Translations under genes and position numbers: made by a program
Origin: Diphasiastrum complanatum
Lineage: Eukaryota > Streptophyta > Lycopodiopsida > Lycopodiales > Lycopodiaceae
NCBI GenBank assembly: GCA_029204225.1
Contig: CM055107.1
Location: 24,323,391 to 24,387,390 of the forward strand
Direction: 5' to 3'
Length of the DNA: 64,000 nucleotides
Shown: piece after piece, positions 48,614 through 59,579 of the stretch
Layout of the letters: each line of letters begins with the position of its first letter
How positions within the stretch are numbered: the first letter of the stretch is position 1
Notes under the pieces: model-generated
Told to the model about the DNA's origin: nothing
Databases searched by the model: none
What the model saw: only the letters and a program-made list of their open reading frames with translations

Positions 48614-48710
48614 CGTCCGGGGGCCGGACGCGTACGCGTCCAGTCAAAAAAATTAAAAAAACATAAAATAAAAAAAGGACGCGTCCCACCGCGCGTCCGG
48701 GGGTCGGACG
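48614..48710. repeat. GC-rich palindromes near the hAT 5' side
   Basis: Two 17-bp hairpins (cgtccgggggccggacg at 48614-48630 and cgtccgggggtcggacg at 48694-48710), a perfect 16-bp palindrome (48626-48641) and ggacgcgtcc at 48677-48686. Repeated short palindromes are usual as transposase sites near hAT ends. The terminal inverted repeat itself was not identified. Confidence 0.7.
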
Positions 48711-48740
48711 CGGGCATTTCGACCGGGACCCTCATGTCTG

Positions 48741-48741
<1 letters not shown>

Positions 48742-48779
<38 letters not shown>

Positions 48780-48780
48780 T
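48742..48780. repeat. Short (TA)n tract
   Basis: About 15 TA units, nearly palindromic, between the GC palindromes and the right copy of the 250-bp direct repeat. Confidence 0.85.
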
Positions 48781-48820
48781 AAATTATATTTATTTATTTG
48801 TTCTTTAAAAAAAAGAAATT

Positions 48821-49046
48821 AATGCACTTGAATCACATATATCCACAAGGGGGAGGACTATTTATGCAAGTGAAAGTAAATCCAATCAAAAAGCAATATA
48901 TGGGAACGCCTGAATTAATGGATACATCTCTACTACTATAATGTCATTACAGTAATCAATCTAATGAATGAGATTGGTTAAACATGCACACCAAAATCTA
49001 GATAAAGACTAATGAAACAAAGTGATCTGGATATTAAGTATACTAT
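48821..49046 (+). repeat. Direct repeat flanking a 9-kb composite, right copy
   Basis: Same sequence and orientation as 39522-39775. Gypsy, hAT and copia sequences lie between the two copies. Confidence 0.9.
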
Positions 49047-49782
49047 ACGTGCGTGCTACTACTCTTAACAAGCATCACAAGATATTTATCTATTAAGCAT
49101 ATATAATTAGTTTTTCGTGTAACCTATTCTGTATATTAAGTGGGGCATATGGATGTGACAAGCTGATGTAAGGTTCTCAAAAGTATGTCCTCTTTCAAGA
49201 GAACATAACCTAGGGTGATCTTTATGAATTATTTATCCCTAAACCAGTTACTATACGGAACATGCTAGAAACTGAATTACTATTTGATCGAAAAAAAAAT
49301 TAATTAAATTTTTTACGACATTTCAAATCCTTTAATCTTGTTATCTGAAAGCTAGTTGATATAAAGAACCTGTTAGAGGCTACTTTGCTTCTTGACTGAG
49401 AGAAAAACAGCTCATTCCAACTCTGAATCTACCAACATTGAAGATATTGTGTCTTAGCCAATTGGCAATTCCAAAAGAGGAGATAAGTAAAATAGCTTAC
49501 CCTTGTATAGCAATAGCTGAAATTTAGAATAGAAAGCTGCAGTTACACTCCTTTCTGGTTAATTATGTGGAAAATAAGATACCTTTCCTGTGTCTTTCGG
49601 GCTTCAACCTCATATTTCTTTTCATATCTGCTCAGGTTTGTTGAAGAAATGAATCCGGAGCCTACTTTCCCATCAAAAATTGATCCAGTGATAATAAGGA
49701 TGTACAAACAAATCGAACATATCTTTTGATCCAGCTTTTTGAGTGTCAGTCAACTCAATTTCCTGCACTGTTGCAGTTGTAC
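49047..49782. other. 3' flank of the RIQ-like gene
   Basis: AT-rich, with no other gene recognised. The part next to 49782 is expected to be the gene's 3' UTR on the minus strand. Confidence 0.4.
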
Positions 49783-50502
49783 TCAGCCGAAGCATTGCTC
49801 TCCAGGAACAGGCCCTGGAATGTAACCATAGTCTAGGTACTGCAACCCGAACACCAACCCGATCCCTAGCACTGTCAGAAAGGATAACCCTTCCACTGCA
49901 CCTAGCAGACCGAAAGGCCCACTGGGCAATCCCGATCCTGTCTTCACCTTGGTGTAGATACTCCATCCAATCAACCCAAGGATGACAAGATAGCTCACCC
50001 CTTCCAAAGCTCCAATGGCTCCTCCGGGACCTGGTGGCAACCCGCATCCAGTCGTCTTCAGCGTGTAAAGGGACCAAGCAACCACAGGAATTGCAATCAA
50101 ACCGCCTGCAATCGCTGCAGTTTCTGCTGCCCCGACGCCCTGCTGATTCTCGTCCTGAAGCTTCGCCACTACAGAATGAAAACCATGTGTTAGGTTATAC
50201 CGCGAGTATCCATGGCCAGCAGGCAGAGTCAAACGAGCAGCTCTGGCCCGTTTCATTGCATGAGGAGCTGATCTGAGAGCTAGAAGAGAGCTGGTGAATA
50301 ACGACGCCCAAAAGCTGAATTGCGGAGCTGTTCGCCTTGGACAGATGATATCACGGCATGTGGATACATGGCTGAAGCAGCATTTTCTGGCCGGATGGAT
50401 TGCTGGACAAGAAGTGGTGGAGAGGATCGACGATTTGGACGCAACGAAAACCGCCATTGTCGACGACGAGCCGGTAGCATGAGAGCTCATCGCCATCGCC
50501 AT
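49783..50502 (-). CDS. Chloroplast thylakoid DUF1118 protein, RIQ1/RIQ2-like
   Basis: 239 residues. RIQ proteins in Arabidopsis are grana-membrane proteins that affect light-harvesting organisation and non-photochemical quenching; that role is inferred here from similarity recalled, not searched. Residues 1-100 are Ser/Ala/Arg-rich and fit a plastid transit peptide. The mature part has three hydrophobic segments at about 128-147, 169-183 and 206-221, each followed by a Gly/Pro loop: GCGLPPGPGGAIGALEG, GSGLPSGPFGLLGAVEG and GYIPGPVPGEQCFG. This is three tandem repeats of about 37 residues. It ends in QCFG, as I recall for this family. It reads as one exon; the stretch 90-110 is poorly conserved in type and could conceal a short intron, but no donor/acceptor pair in phase is convincing. 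The start is the first ATG. Retroelements flank both sides, yet the frame is intact. Confidence 0.85.
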   Translation of the reverse strand: MAMAMSSHATGSSSTMAVFVASKSSILSTTSCPAIHPARKCCFSHVSTCRDIICPRRTAPQFSFWASLFTSSLLALRSAPHAMKRARAARLTLPAGHGYSRYNLTHGFHSVVAKLQDENQQGVGAAETAAIAGGLIAIPVVAWSLYTLKTTGCGLPPGPGGAIGALEGVSYLVILGLIGWSIYTKVKTGSGLPSGPFGLLGAVEGLSFLTVLGIGLVFGLQYLDYGYIPGPVPGEQCFG

Positions 50503-50681
50503 CCCTCTTCCAATCCCTTCACGTGCGTGGTCAGGATTGAAGCTATTTTACAAATAAGCAAAGCGTAGGTAATTTTTTTGCTGGTTTTCCTTGGAAGGAT
50601 GTGTGAAATTTACACGATGCTAGAGTCTTTTCTTATATTCAGATTTGGGTTTAACTAACTAAATGGTCCTATCAAAGTGGT

Positions 50682-50755
50682 GCAAGGTGTAGCAATAAGA
50701 GAGCTTTTCGTAGTAAAAGCAAGGTGTACCAATATGAGAGCTTTTCATAGTAAAA
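50682..50755 (+). repeat. 37-bp tandem duplication
   Basis: 50682-50718 and 50719-50755 differ at three positions; each unit contains gagagctttt. It lies between the RIQ-like gene and the Harbinger remnant. Confidence 0.9.
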
Positions 50756-50894
50756 TTTAGATACACCTTGTTGAAGTGGATGCTCATCCCTTTTCTAGGC
50801 TGGAGATTGGCTCCAATTTGTGAGCGATTCAATTTCAAGCATTGATCATTCATGCTGGTAGTAGGCGTGCATTCGGTCCATCCGTAAAGAGTGT

Positions 50895-51154
50895 GATGGT
50901 TTTTGCAAGGACCCATGGCAAAGCCTAATCTCATGAGGTGGCCTCGGACCATTTTTGCTTGTTGTATTCTCTATAATATTATGTTGGAGAGAGGTGACAA
51001 TGTAGATGATGGAGCACCTTTTGTAGCTCATCATGATGAGGGCTATAGGCAACAAATAGACCAATTTCCAACATTTGAAAATCAAGCACACGTGCATCAA
51101 GCTATATTTGAACATTTGTACCTTTTGGGAATACATCTTGGCTTAGAATTTTGA
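50895..51154 (+). pseudogene. PIF/Harbinger transposase C-terminal remnant
   Basis: Reads WPRTIFACCILYNIMLERGD, then NVDDGAPFVAHHDEG and a short tail. The I-x-A-C-C-x-L-x-N block is the end of the DDE_4 domain of HARBI1-like transposases. Upstream catalytic blocks are not visible, so only the last exon survives. Confidence 0.65.
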
Positions 51155-51519
51155 GAGAAACTCAATGGATCAATCCCATAAAAACTAAATGTATTTCAAA
51201 TATGTTTATTACATATGAGCGCTTTGTCAATGCATACGTCACAAGAAGCAAAGCTCAACTCCAAAACCCTAAATCCTAAAAGCAAGCACCTAAACAATAT
51301 TCATTCAAATCATCTATTACTCAAACAACTCGAGTAACCTTTGAAAGAACTTTACTAGCCAAGACGCAAAAAATTTAACACCCCATGTAAAAAAATATGC
51401 CATGTACTCAGTGTTCACAAAGATGCAACATTGTGCATTGCCTTATTTATCTAGCATCAACCACTATATTACTTGGAAGTTTCATGAACAAAATTTGGAT
51501 CCATAATGTTAATTGTTAC

Positions 51520-52720
51520 GTGTGGTACTGAAAGTTGTGGAGCTCTTGGCCCATTTGGAGCCAGGTACTTCACTAAGATTGATTTGCGAAATGGTTATCA
51601 TCATATTAGAATTCATCCAGAGATGATGTATCGAAGACGGGTTTTAGGACAAGGTTTGGTCATTATGAATTCTTGGACCCAAGGGAGTTGGCTCAATTGG
51701 TTAACGCTTGACATCCAAAGTTTCTTTGGTCTCAAGTTCGAGCCTTCCATTGGAAACCAAGAAGCATTATGAATTCTTGGTCATAAGAAACATCTACGTA
51801 CCATGAGAATATTTATGCTAAAGAGTCGAAGTGTGAATTCTTTAAAAAGGAACTGTTATATCTTGGTCATGTCATATCCTGGAAGGGGATTATGATTGAT
51901 CAGGAAAAGATAACAACAGTTATGGAGTGGCCAATTCCTAAAACAATATGAGAACTTAAATCATTTTTGGGATTTACAGTTTTCTTCCATAGGTTAGCTG
52001 CACCTCTCAACAATGTGTTAAAGGGGATTATTACTCGTAAAGGTAGGCCTAGTCCACCACTTGTGTGGAATGAGACATTGGATGCAAGTTTTAACAAACT
52101 TAAGAAACTAATTGTCTCAGAACCAGTATTAGTCATAGCATACCTGATAAACTTTACGTGGTTAAAGTGGATGCTAGTGATTATGCGGTTGGTGCAGTTC
52201 TACTTCAAGAAGGGAGGCCAGTTGCTTTTGAGAGTAAAAAACTATTTTTTGCTTAGACTAGGTATACTACTCAAGAAAAGAACTTTTTGTAGTGGTGCAT
52301 GCATTGAAGACGTGGAGACACTTTCTATATAGTAGTCAGTTTATAGTGTGCTCAAATCACCAGCCATTAAAGTATCTTTGTAATCAGAAAGACCTTAGGT
52401 TCGAAAAGCTCGATGGGCTGAGCTGATGCAAGAATTCGACTTTGATTTGAGATATATTAAAAAATCATCAAATTAATTGGCTGATGCTTTGAGTCAAATT
52501 GGAGAGGTGAATGAGTTGTCGTTCACTAAAATCACTACGGACTTCTATCTTTCGTTTCAAGGTCTTTATGAAAAAAATTCTCATTTTGGACCTATTTGGC
52601 AAAGGGTTCTCATAGGCTCTCAATTGTTTACTGATTTGCAAGGTGATCAATTGGTGGTAAAAGATATGAATGGATGACTTTTCCATCCGAAAAAGAATCT
52701 TGTTTTGAAGGAAAAAGGTT
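51520..52720 (+). pseudogene. Ty3/gypsy RT-RNase H relic, chromovirus-like
   Basis: RT piece ARYFTKIDLRNGYHHIRIHP (51560-51620); its palm core, including the YLDD-type active site, is lost. A SINE-like insert sits at 51677-51764. Then the RT thumb at 51828-52020 (SKCEFFKKELLYLGHVIS, LKSFLGF), RNase H in shifted frames (DASDYAVGAVLLQEGRPVAF near 52175), and LADALSQIGEVNEL near 52480, the RNase H/integrase junction. Integrase is absent: another gypsy element abuts at about 52.72 kb. Confidence 0.85.
51661..51780 (+). mobile_element. tRNA-like SINE insert with 16-bp target duplication
   Basis: An 88-bp segment (51677-51764) breaks the gypsy RT frame and is flanked by exact 16-bp copies of cattatgaattcttgg (51661-51676 and 51765-51780). 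Inside, ttggctcaattggttaacgc resembles a Pol III A box and caagttcgagcc a B box at tRNA-like spacing. Long exact target duplications with an internal Pol III promoter are the signature of SINE or tRNA-retropseudogene insertion. It is short and has no obvious A/T tail, so it may be truncated. Confidence 0.55.
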
Positions 52721-52724
52721 TGTG

Positions 52725-54370
52725 TACCACGCCATTGGATCAATTTTGACGCAACTAGGTGATTATAAGAAAGACTATCCTATACGATTTGCAAGCAAAC
52801 AGCTTACAGATCCGGAGAAGTATTATTCAACAACAAAACGTGAAGCGTTGGCCATGATTTTTTTGTTCGAAAATTTTGTCATTATCTCATGGAAATGCAC
52901 TTTGCATTTTATACGGATCACCAGCCGTTGCTTTATTTGGTAAACAAGACGTGCAATACGGACGTTACTATTATTGAATGAATTTGAGTTTCGAAATGTG
53001 GTTCGAAAGGGAAAGCAACATTATCTAGCCGATCATGTTTCGCGAATTGAATCCGCACCAGTTAATACTGAAGTGGATGATGAATTACCAGATGCTGCAT
53101 TATTCTATGTAGAAGCAGTACTTGAGTGGGTAGTGGATATTGTTGAGTACCTGATGCTAGGACAACCGAATGACTCTTTGACAAAAGTACAGAGAAGAGG
53201 CAATTGATTCATAAGGCTCAACCTTATCAATTGATTACAGGAAAATTATATCGTCGTAGATCAGACAATATTCTACATAGATGTGTTTTACCGCATGAAA
53301 TATCAGATTTGATCATGTTTTCACATGATGGCATGGGCGGAGGACATTTCTCTACAGATATTACTGTTCGCAAACTTTTGCAATCAGTTTGTTGGTGGCC
53401 TATGCTTCATAAGGACATAGAAACTTATATTCAGACATGTGATGTTTGCCAACGAGCACAACGACCTACTAGACAGAACTATGAACCCTTGCATCCGGTT
53501 TTATCGCAAGCACCATTTGAAAAATGGGGATTGGATTATGTTGGTCCTATTCATCCTGTCGCGCAAGGATCGTAGGCCCGATACATTATCGTAGCAACTG
53601 ATTATATGACCAAGTGGGTTGAAGCCAAAGTTGTCAAAGTTGCTGATGCGAAATCTACGGCCAAGTTTCTCTATGAAAATATTATAATCAGATTTGGATG
53701 TCCGATCGAGATTGTCAGTGACCGGGGTACACACTTTGTTAATCAAACAATAAAGTGTTTACTGGAAGATTTTTTTGTTATACACAGATTTAGCACTCCT
53801 TACTATCCCAGAGGGAATGGCCAACCTGAATCTTCCAATAAGATTCTCTGCACTATTATGACAAAGACAGTTGAAGCGAGTCGGTTTGATTGGGAACATA
53901 AACTGTATGCAGCGTTATGGGCATTCAGAACTGCTTACAAAAATAGTACAAATCAAACACCCTTTTGAATGGTTTATGGTCAAGATGTTGTCATGCCGAT
54001 TGAATTTTTAATCCTACCTTTACGCATAGCGACAACAGAACGGTTAAATGATGATAAGTTTTTACAACTCCGTCATGAAGTGTTGCACAAATTATGTGAC
54101 CCGATTGATGGCAATTCATGCGTTAGCAGTAGAGAAAGCCCACTGAAAGGCATGACACGATCGTCGATTGCACAAAAAGGATCTGAAAGCAGGAGATCTT
54201 GAGCTGGTGTACAAAACCAAGCTGATCAAGAAAAAATTGAAATTTATCGGTGAAGGCCCATATAAAGTAAATGAAATCCTGAACTATGTCGAAGTAATTC
54301 TTGAACACTTGGACGGAAAATGATTTGATACCCCGGTGAATGGCAGCCGATTACGCAAGTTTTGGCAGCC
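52725..54370 (+). pseudogene. Ty3/gypsy (Tat/Athila-like) RNase H-integrase
   Basis: RNase H: AIGSILTQLGDYKKDYPIRF, ASKQL, STTKREALAM, HYLADHVSRIES (52725-53060). Linker PDAALFYVEAVLEWVVDIVE. Integrase zinc finger at 53320-53470 (His pair, then CDVC), core with GLDYVGPI, IVSDRGTHF and NGQPESSNK, so D, D and E are all present, then KKLKFIGEGPYKVNEILNY at 54230-54285. Damage is light: frameshifts near 52.9, 53.2 and 54.1 kb and stops near 53.57 and 53.97 kb. The RT half is missing, replaced by the chromovirus-like relic. It belongs with the extra ORF and the LTR downstream. Confidence 0.85.
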
Positions 54371-54608
54371 TGCTCTGCCAATTTAGCAAGCATGATCTAA
54401 TTGATTTTCAATTTTATTTGTTTTTAAATTTTTTGTTTTTAATATATTGTTCAATTTTTGTTTGAAAAAGACAGTAATAAAAAAACAAGACAAAATGAGA
54501 AAAGACTGATGAGCAAAAGTCAGAAAAGTCATCAGCATAAAAAAGGAAGGACAATAGGCCACCTCACCCCCGCACACCGAAGCAACCTCATCCAACACAC
54601 AGTTCTTC

Positions 54609-57332
54609 ATGGATATGTTCGATGATTCCGACCCCCTTGGGGCCACCAAAATCTTTGAAATGCCCCAAAGCCCAGTGCCCTTTGAACCCCAATCCCTTGG
54701 AAGAGGATTCGGGCATATCCATGAATCTATTGTTGGTGTCGAAGATGCCAGTCAGCAACCACACACACAAGGTAGCCCAGCCACACTTTGGGTCGACACA
54801 ACTGTAAAGTCACCAAAGCAGTTGGACGCCACGGTGCCTGAAGGGTTTGAAAAAGAAGATACTTTTGAAGAAGAAGAGACCTTGGCACCTATTCCACGCC
54901 TACCAAGGACAATACCATCAGGTTCTCCTGTTGTTGCCACCTCCACGACCGTTGATTCTGGTGATGCTCTAGGGTTAGTTTCAAGCCTTGGGCAAGCGAT
55001 CCAGTCTATGTTGGATAAGAAGAAGGAAATGGAGCAGAGGATCTCTGATCTAGGATCCGAACACTCTGATCAGCCAGAAAATTGTCCAGCTGGATCAAGA
55101 ATTAAAGATAGCCAAACAACATGAAGATAAGGCTGAAAGCGAAAAGAAATTGGCCTAGCAACAAGCTGATCGCTTGGAAACCTACATCAGCTCCCTGCAA
55201 AACGCTTGGACAACCGCACAAGATCAGGTAGATAAGGCAGTGCAAGATGCCAAGCAACAGGTGCAGCTGCTGAAGGGACAATTATAGATGGCCGAAGAAG
55301 ATTGCACACGGCTTCAAGGTGAATTGAATGCGACCACCCTTGAGCGTGATGCCTATTTGCAAACACAAATACCCGATCATCCGGTCACACCGACGAAGAT
55401 TGCGTATTTATTCAAGAAAGTGGAAACATACAAAGTGGCCCTTCAGTGATTCCAAGGCTGTGGAAAAAGTACAAAAAGGACCAAGAGTGGATCCTAATCT
55501 GATCCTCAAAAGGGATTGGTTGTCAGATTACTTGATCTATCAATCTACTTCAGATTAAGATCAATCTAGATCAATTCTAGACACAAAATTCTAACAAGAA
55601 CAATCATTTATTGAAGGTAAGTGTACTTTATGGTTTCACACGTGTAAAACAATGTCTGAGTACGGACTCCAACCTGAAAATCAAGTACACATTGATAGAA
55701 CCTCAAAACAATCAAAACAAATGTAGACAAATGGAGAGAATCACTCAAAATTGCTTCCAGAACCAAGATTGGTGTCTCACAATGATTATGGCCAAATGTG
55801 GCTCTATATATACAATAAATGAGAGCTCGTGGTACTGATCATCCCTCTGATCCCACATGTGTGAAGGTGCTTTGTCATATGATGATTCATCATGCAAAAC
55901 TGACACTTAATCAAAACCTTCTATTTTGAACACTTTTGGTCCATTTTCCTTCTATATGGAGATCTACTTGGAAATCTTGTAGAAGTCAAAATTCGCCTAC
56001 TTCAGCCTATTCCACACATGTGATCTATCCTCTACACATGTGATATGATGTGATATGACACCTAACCAAAGGATGTGGCTTATGCAATCAATAGATTAAT
56101 GCCATGTGTCATATGTCTAGAAAACTAGTTTTTGGCCTTTTTAGCCACTAGAACTTGAATTAAATCATATGTACAACCTATATGATTATGGTACATGACA
56201 AGTACACTATTTTCACACGTGGGAACAGGCTCCACACATTTGTGTTTATCTATATACAATATTTTTGGCCTCTACCAAGCTTATTTTTGCATTTTTCACA
56301 AAGGCCGCTTTGATAGGTTCAAAGGAGCAACTTCAACCGAGTTGGCAAAGGCAAAAGACACCATCACCGCCTATGAAAAATCAGCCGCTCAAGTGTTGGA
56401 ATCCGGACCAGAAATCTTCGTTCCGGTCATGCCGCAATTCTCCCCTTCGCGCCAAGAAGTTATAAAATTGGATACATGGATTGATTCGAGCATGGACCAG
56501 GGGGGGAGCTCCAGATCTAGCAGATCAACCGCCAATCATACCAGCAGTACAAACAGGTCCATCCTCATCAAGGACAAGACATTTATTCAGAAGGCCCATC
56601 AGCGTCGAGGACCAGCCGCATGAGTCCTCGCGTGGTGGATGGGTTCTGAAATTTAAGACCTCAAGATCGAGATTGGACAAAGAATTGGACAAAATACCTG
56701 CACTGGGAGAGCAACCGACATGGAGAATCACAATTTTTGAGAAAACTTCGGAATCAATTAGGAGTTACGTCGCCAGCCCTCGCCAGTTGCGGGTAGATCC
56801 TTATTACGTGTCAATGCCACGAAGACATAAATGGAAAGATTTGGGATTGGCTATGGACAAAATCACCATCCATACGCCCAATTGGCCAATAATCCATCAA
56901 CCTTATAGCTGGAACATTTCAGTGGACTTCCACCATGCCTTACAAGCATATCAGAGAGAGTATGTCCACTCTTCGGATCCAACGGTACGACAATCGGCAA
57001 TGTTTGCTAAAGATCTAACTCTGTTGGCGTCAGTGGCAACCAAATGGGATGATTGCCTTCCTACCCTGGCATTTGATCCAAATAAGCCGATGGCCTCAAA
57101 GCAAATCAAAGATCAGCTGCCGATTGCTCGACTATATTTTCGTGCAGCTATGATGGGAGGCTCTTGGGAATCCCGCTTCATCTCATGGACAGCTTCCAAG
57201 TGGATTGCCGGAGCCCACCGTTGTTTCCTGCCACACAACTTGGATTTCAATACTGCACGCCTTGACTTTATGGAGAAGATGCAGTATCATTTAATTAAGA
57301 TTCGACGCGAAGCCAATAAAAGTCCCCAATAA
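54609..57332 (+). pseudogene. Extra coiled-coil ORF after pol in the gypsy element
   Basis: Lies between integrase and the 3' LTR, where Athila-type elements carry an env-like gene. N-terminal part 54609-55060: acidic, Pro/Ser-rich (FEMPQSPVPFEPQSLGRGFG, EEDTFEEEE-like), then a heptad coiled coil from about 54990 to 55440 (KKKEMEQRISDL, IVQLDQELKIAKQHEDKAES, DKAVQDAKQQVQLLKGQL) in shifted frames. After an 800-bp non-coding insert the coil resumes at about 56300 (STELAKAKDTITAYEKSAAQ). The C-terminal domain at 56640-57332, intact over more than 200 codons, has WRITIFEKTSESIRSYVASP, PYSWNISVDFHHALQAYQRE and TASKWIAGAHRCFLPHN. There is no signal peptide, transmembrane helix or zinc knuckle, so neither an envelope protein nor a standard gag. 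Function unknown. Confidence 0.65.
55500..56290. mobile_element. Non-coding LTR-like insertion splitting the extra ORF
   Basis: Coding similarity stops near 55500 and resumes near 56300. Inside are several CACACGTG/CACATGTG palindromes, a TATATATA at 55805-55812 and the pair cacacgtgtaaaa...gtacggac (55637-55667) also seen near 3370 and 27925. A solo LTR is the best guess; exact ends and target duplication were not found. Confidence 0.4.
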
Positions 57333-57382
57333 CTGCATATTGCAGGTGTCATGGGACCGCCACCAGTTTTGGTGAGGGATAT

Positions 57383-58020
57383 TGTTGGAGGGTTTGCGGA
57401 TCCCAAGGCAACCCTAACCCTAGTTAATAAGTGAGAGGGATTTGGCACCCTGCGTGTGTAAGTCCAACCCGATGACCACATAGTTATTTGATTGATTAGT
57501 TAAAAGTTAATAAAAGGACTTTAGGCCTTTTTGTGGGACTTTTGATGTCGCAGGGCCTAAATGTCAAGCTAGTGAATAAAGTTGGGTTTCCCTCCAATTT
57601 TGATGGTTCCCACACTTTTTTAGATTTGAATAAAAAGAGAGGCAAGACTGGACCAATAGGATTCAAAGGCCAGAGTCCTCCTCTCTACTATAAAAAGGGA
57701 CCAACTCGAGTTGCTCCTGATGTTCATTTTCTCATTTCAATAAAGCAGATTGTTTCTCTTTAGAAATGGATTGATGAATGTCCTTGCTCTTCATTTCTTT
57801 TCCTCCATTTCTCATGCTTTCTTTGGATTTTGTTAATTGTTGGATCTGATCATTATTGGGATTGCTATTTCTTATGCATTTTGTGAGAGAGAAAGGGAGA
57901 GAGAGAGAGAGAAGAGTAAGTTTCTATCATTGTTGTGGATTTAGGGTTAATGGAAGTAGGGTTAATGGATGTAGTGTTAATGCTTAGTGTTAATGGATGT
58001 TAGTGTTAGATCCTCCATTC
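57383..58020 (+). repeat. 3' LTR of the Tat/Athila-like gypsy element
   Basis: Starts TGTTGGAGGGTTTGCGG after a purine-rich tract (ggtgagggat). A TATA box (TATAAAAAG, 57689-57697) and a poly(A) signal (caataaagc near 57739) stand at normal LTR spacing. A (GA)n patch (57893-57915) and short gttaatgg minisatellite units (57948-58007) follow. The right end is uncertain. Confidence 0.6.
57689..57697 (+). promoter_or_regulatory. LTR TATA box
   Basis: TATAAAAAG about 50 bases before an AATAAA-like signal in the LTR, consistent with a U3/R boundary. Confidence 0.6.
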
Positions 58021-59060
58021 ATGTTGAAATTTGAACTATACTATCGCTCTCATGGGAACGAACCTACGCGTGACAACTAATTCCGTCTCTTTGATGCTAG
58101 ATTGACTAGATCTTGGATTCAGGTTAGGCAAGGAAAGAAACCCACTACAGCGGCAGTTACCAACAATGCATTCAAGATGGATCGAACAATACAATGCGCA
58201 ATAGAACAGAGTAGTAGTGGAACGATGCACTCTGATTGATATAAAAAATGGAGTACAAGAGCGTGAAGTTGGGCGCAAATACCAAGCTTTAGTTGAAAAT
58301 CGTTGATAGCAGTATACTGGAATTCTTGAATACTAACTAACTGATTCTAAACTTACTTAACCACTGATCATCGTTATGGAATAATCTTTGTACATTGTCA
58401 CAAAAGAGGCCTCTCAAAGCATTCACTTCATTGGATGTCAGTTGATGAGTGCATTGGATTCCTCAATTAATCTATTTACAGTCTCACATAATATAGCCGT
58501 TATTTTAACAGTATGTGAGTCAGATTTCTAGTTAACAATATCAAAATTTACAAAGACTCAAAAAATATACACCGACTTGAAAACTTACAGTGACTCAAAA
58601 AATTACAGATTTTTCGAGTCGATACCGTATCAGAAAATTCTAATTTTTGGGTATCGAAACATTAACTAAGGATAAGATTTATACACAGGGTCGAATTTAT
58701 TAGGCTTGACCTGATCTGATCTAGGATTGAAGACGCCCGGATATTTTTTGCCTTGATCCGACCCGATTCAGGGTCGAAAAATCTCTCTTTAATGGGATTA
58801 ACATTGGGTCGAAAAATAGGCTTGGGCGGAAAAATTCGATCCTAAATTTTTCAACTTTTTGTACAGAACTTTGAGCCTCTTCCTTCCTTCTTTTTGTTGT
58901 TTTCAAAAATAGATGTAAACAAGAATTTTCCAGAATGCTCATTACCTAATGGAATTGGGCTTGAGCATAGAATTTCAACATATCATAGAGAGAAAAAGAG
59001 GTGATGTTGGAGCAGGACAAATTGCTAGTCCAATATCGCGGCTGGAAAGGTAGAATCTAT
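58021..59060. other. Intergenic DNA without recognised features
   Basis: No protein-like ORF. Repeated words such as cgagtcgatacc and gactcaaaaaat suggest old LTR sequence, but no pair of ends was found. Confidence 0.35.
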
Positions 59061-59579
59061 CTAGTTTGGTAGAGGTACAGAAAAGGGGGGGGGGGGGGGG
59101 GCATTATTCCATGAGTGAAGGCGAGGGGAATCGCAAAGGGAGAGAGCATCGGAGAAGTTGAAACCATCTATAAAGTAGTCCCAGTCTTGTCTTTTAGCAA
59201 AAGTAATACGATTGGGTCCGTCAAGAGGGTGAACATACATATTAACGTCGTCAGCAAGAATCGAGGGAAGGCAGTTGAAGGGAGAGATGTCATTCCAGAG
59301 GTCAGTACGGGATTTGATCTTGGAGATTTGGATGTGTTGTTTCTTTTTTTTTATGCTTGGTTCTAATGGTTGATGAAATGAATTACAAGTGAAAACATTG
59401 TTTAACAATGTAAACAGATACTTTTCTCTCTCTTTTGAATTTATGGTTCGTGGCTTTTTGTTGAGTTGAAATTGTTCTTGAAGCATGATGTCTACTTTGA
59501 GGTTGCTAGCAAGCCAATTAGATTTGAAGTTTGAAGCTTTTCTATTTGTACACAAAATTTTGATCCTTGTTTTTTTCAT
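59061..59579 (-). pseudogene. LINE ORF2 endonuclease-domain fragment
   Basis: Minus strand, 172 codons. NWLASNLKVDIMLQEQF carries the catalytic-site QE of the APE-type endonuclease; DDVNMYVHPLDGPNRITFAK, RQDWDYFIDGFNFSDALSL and HSWNN match the second half of plant LINE endonucleases, where GDFN has become DDVN. The middle is scrambled (poly-Lys at KKKKQH) and the reverse transcriptase is absent. A run of 17 G at 59085-59101 lies at its 3' end. Confidence 0.75.
59085..59101 (+). repeat. Poly-G run (17 bases)
   Basis: Uninterrupted G17; on the minus strand it encodes the Pro stretch at the end of the LINE ORF. It can form a G-quadruplex and is prone to assembly error. Confidence 0.95.

Noticed and set aside
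50169-50305. Possible intron in the RIQ-like gene (GTCGTT to CTGTAG)
   Set aside because: Length of 137 is not a multiple of three and splicing would break the conserved frame; a 66-base alternative has a weak donor.
54609-57332. Calling the extra gypsy ORF an envelope gene
   Set aside because: No signal peptide, transmembrane segment or glycoprotein-like cysteine pattern is visible; position alone is not enough.
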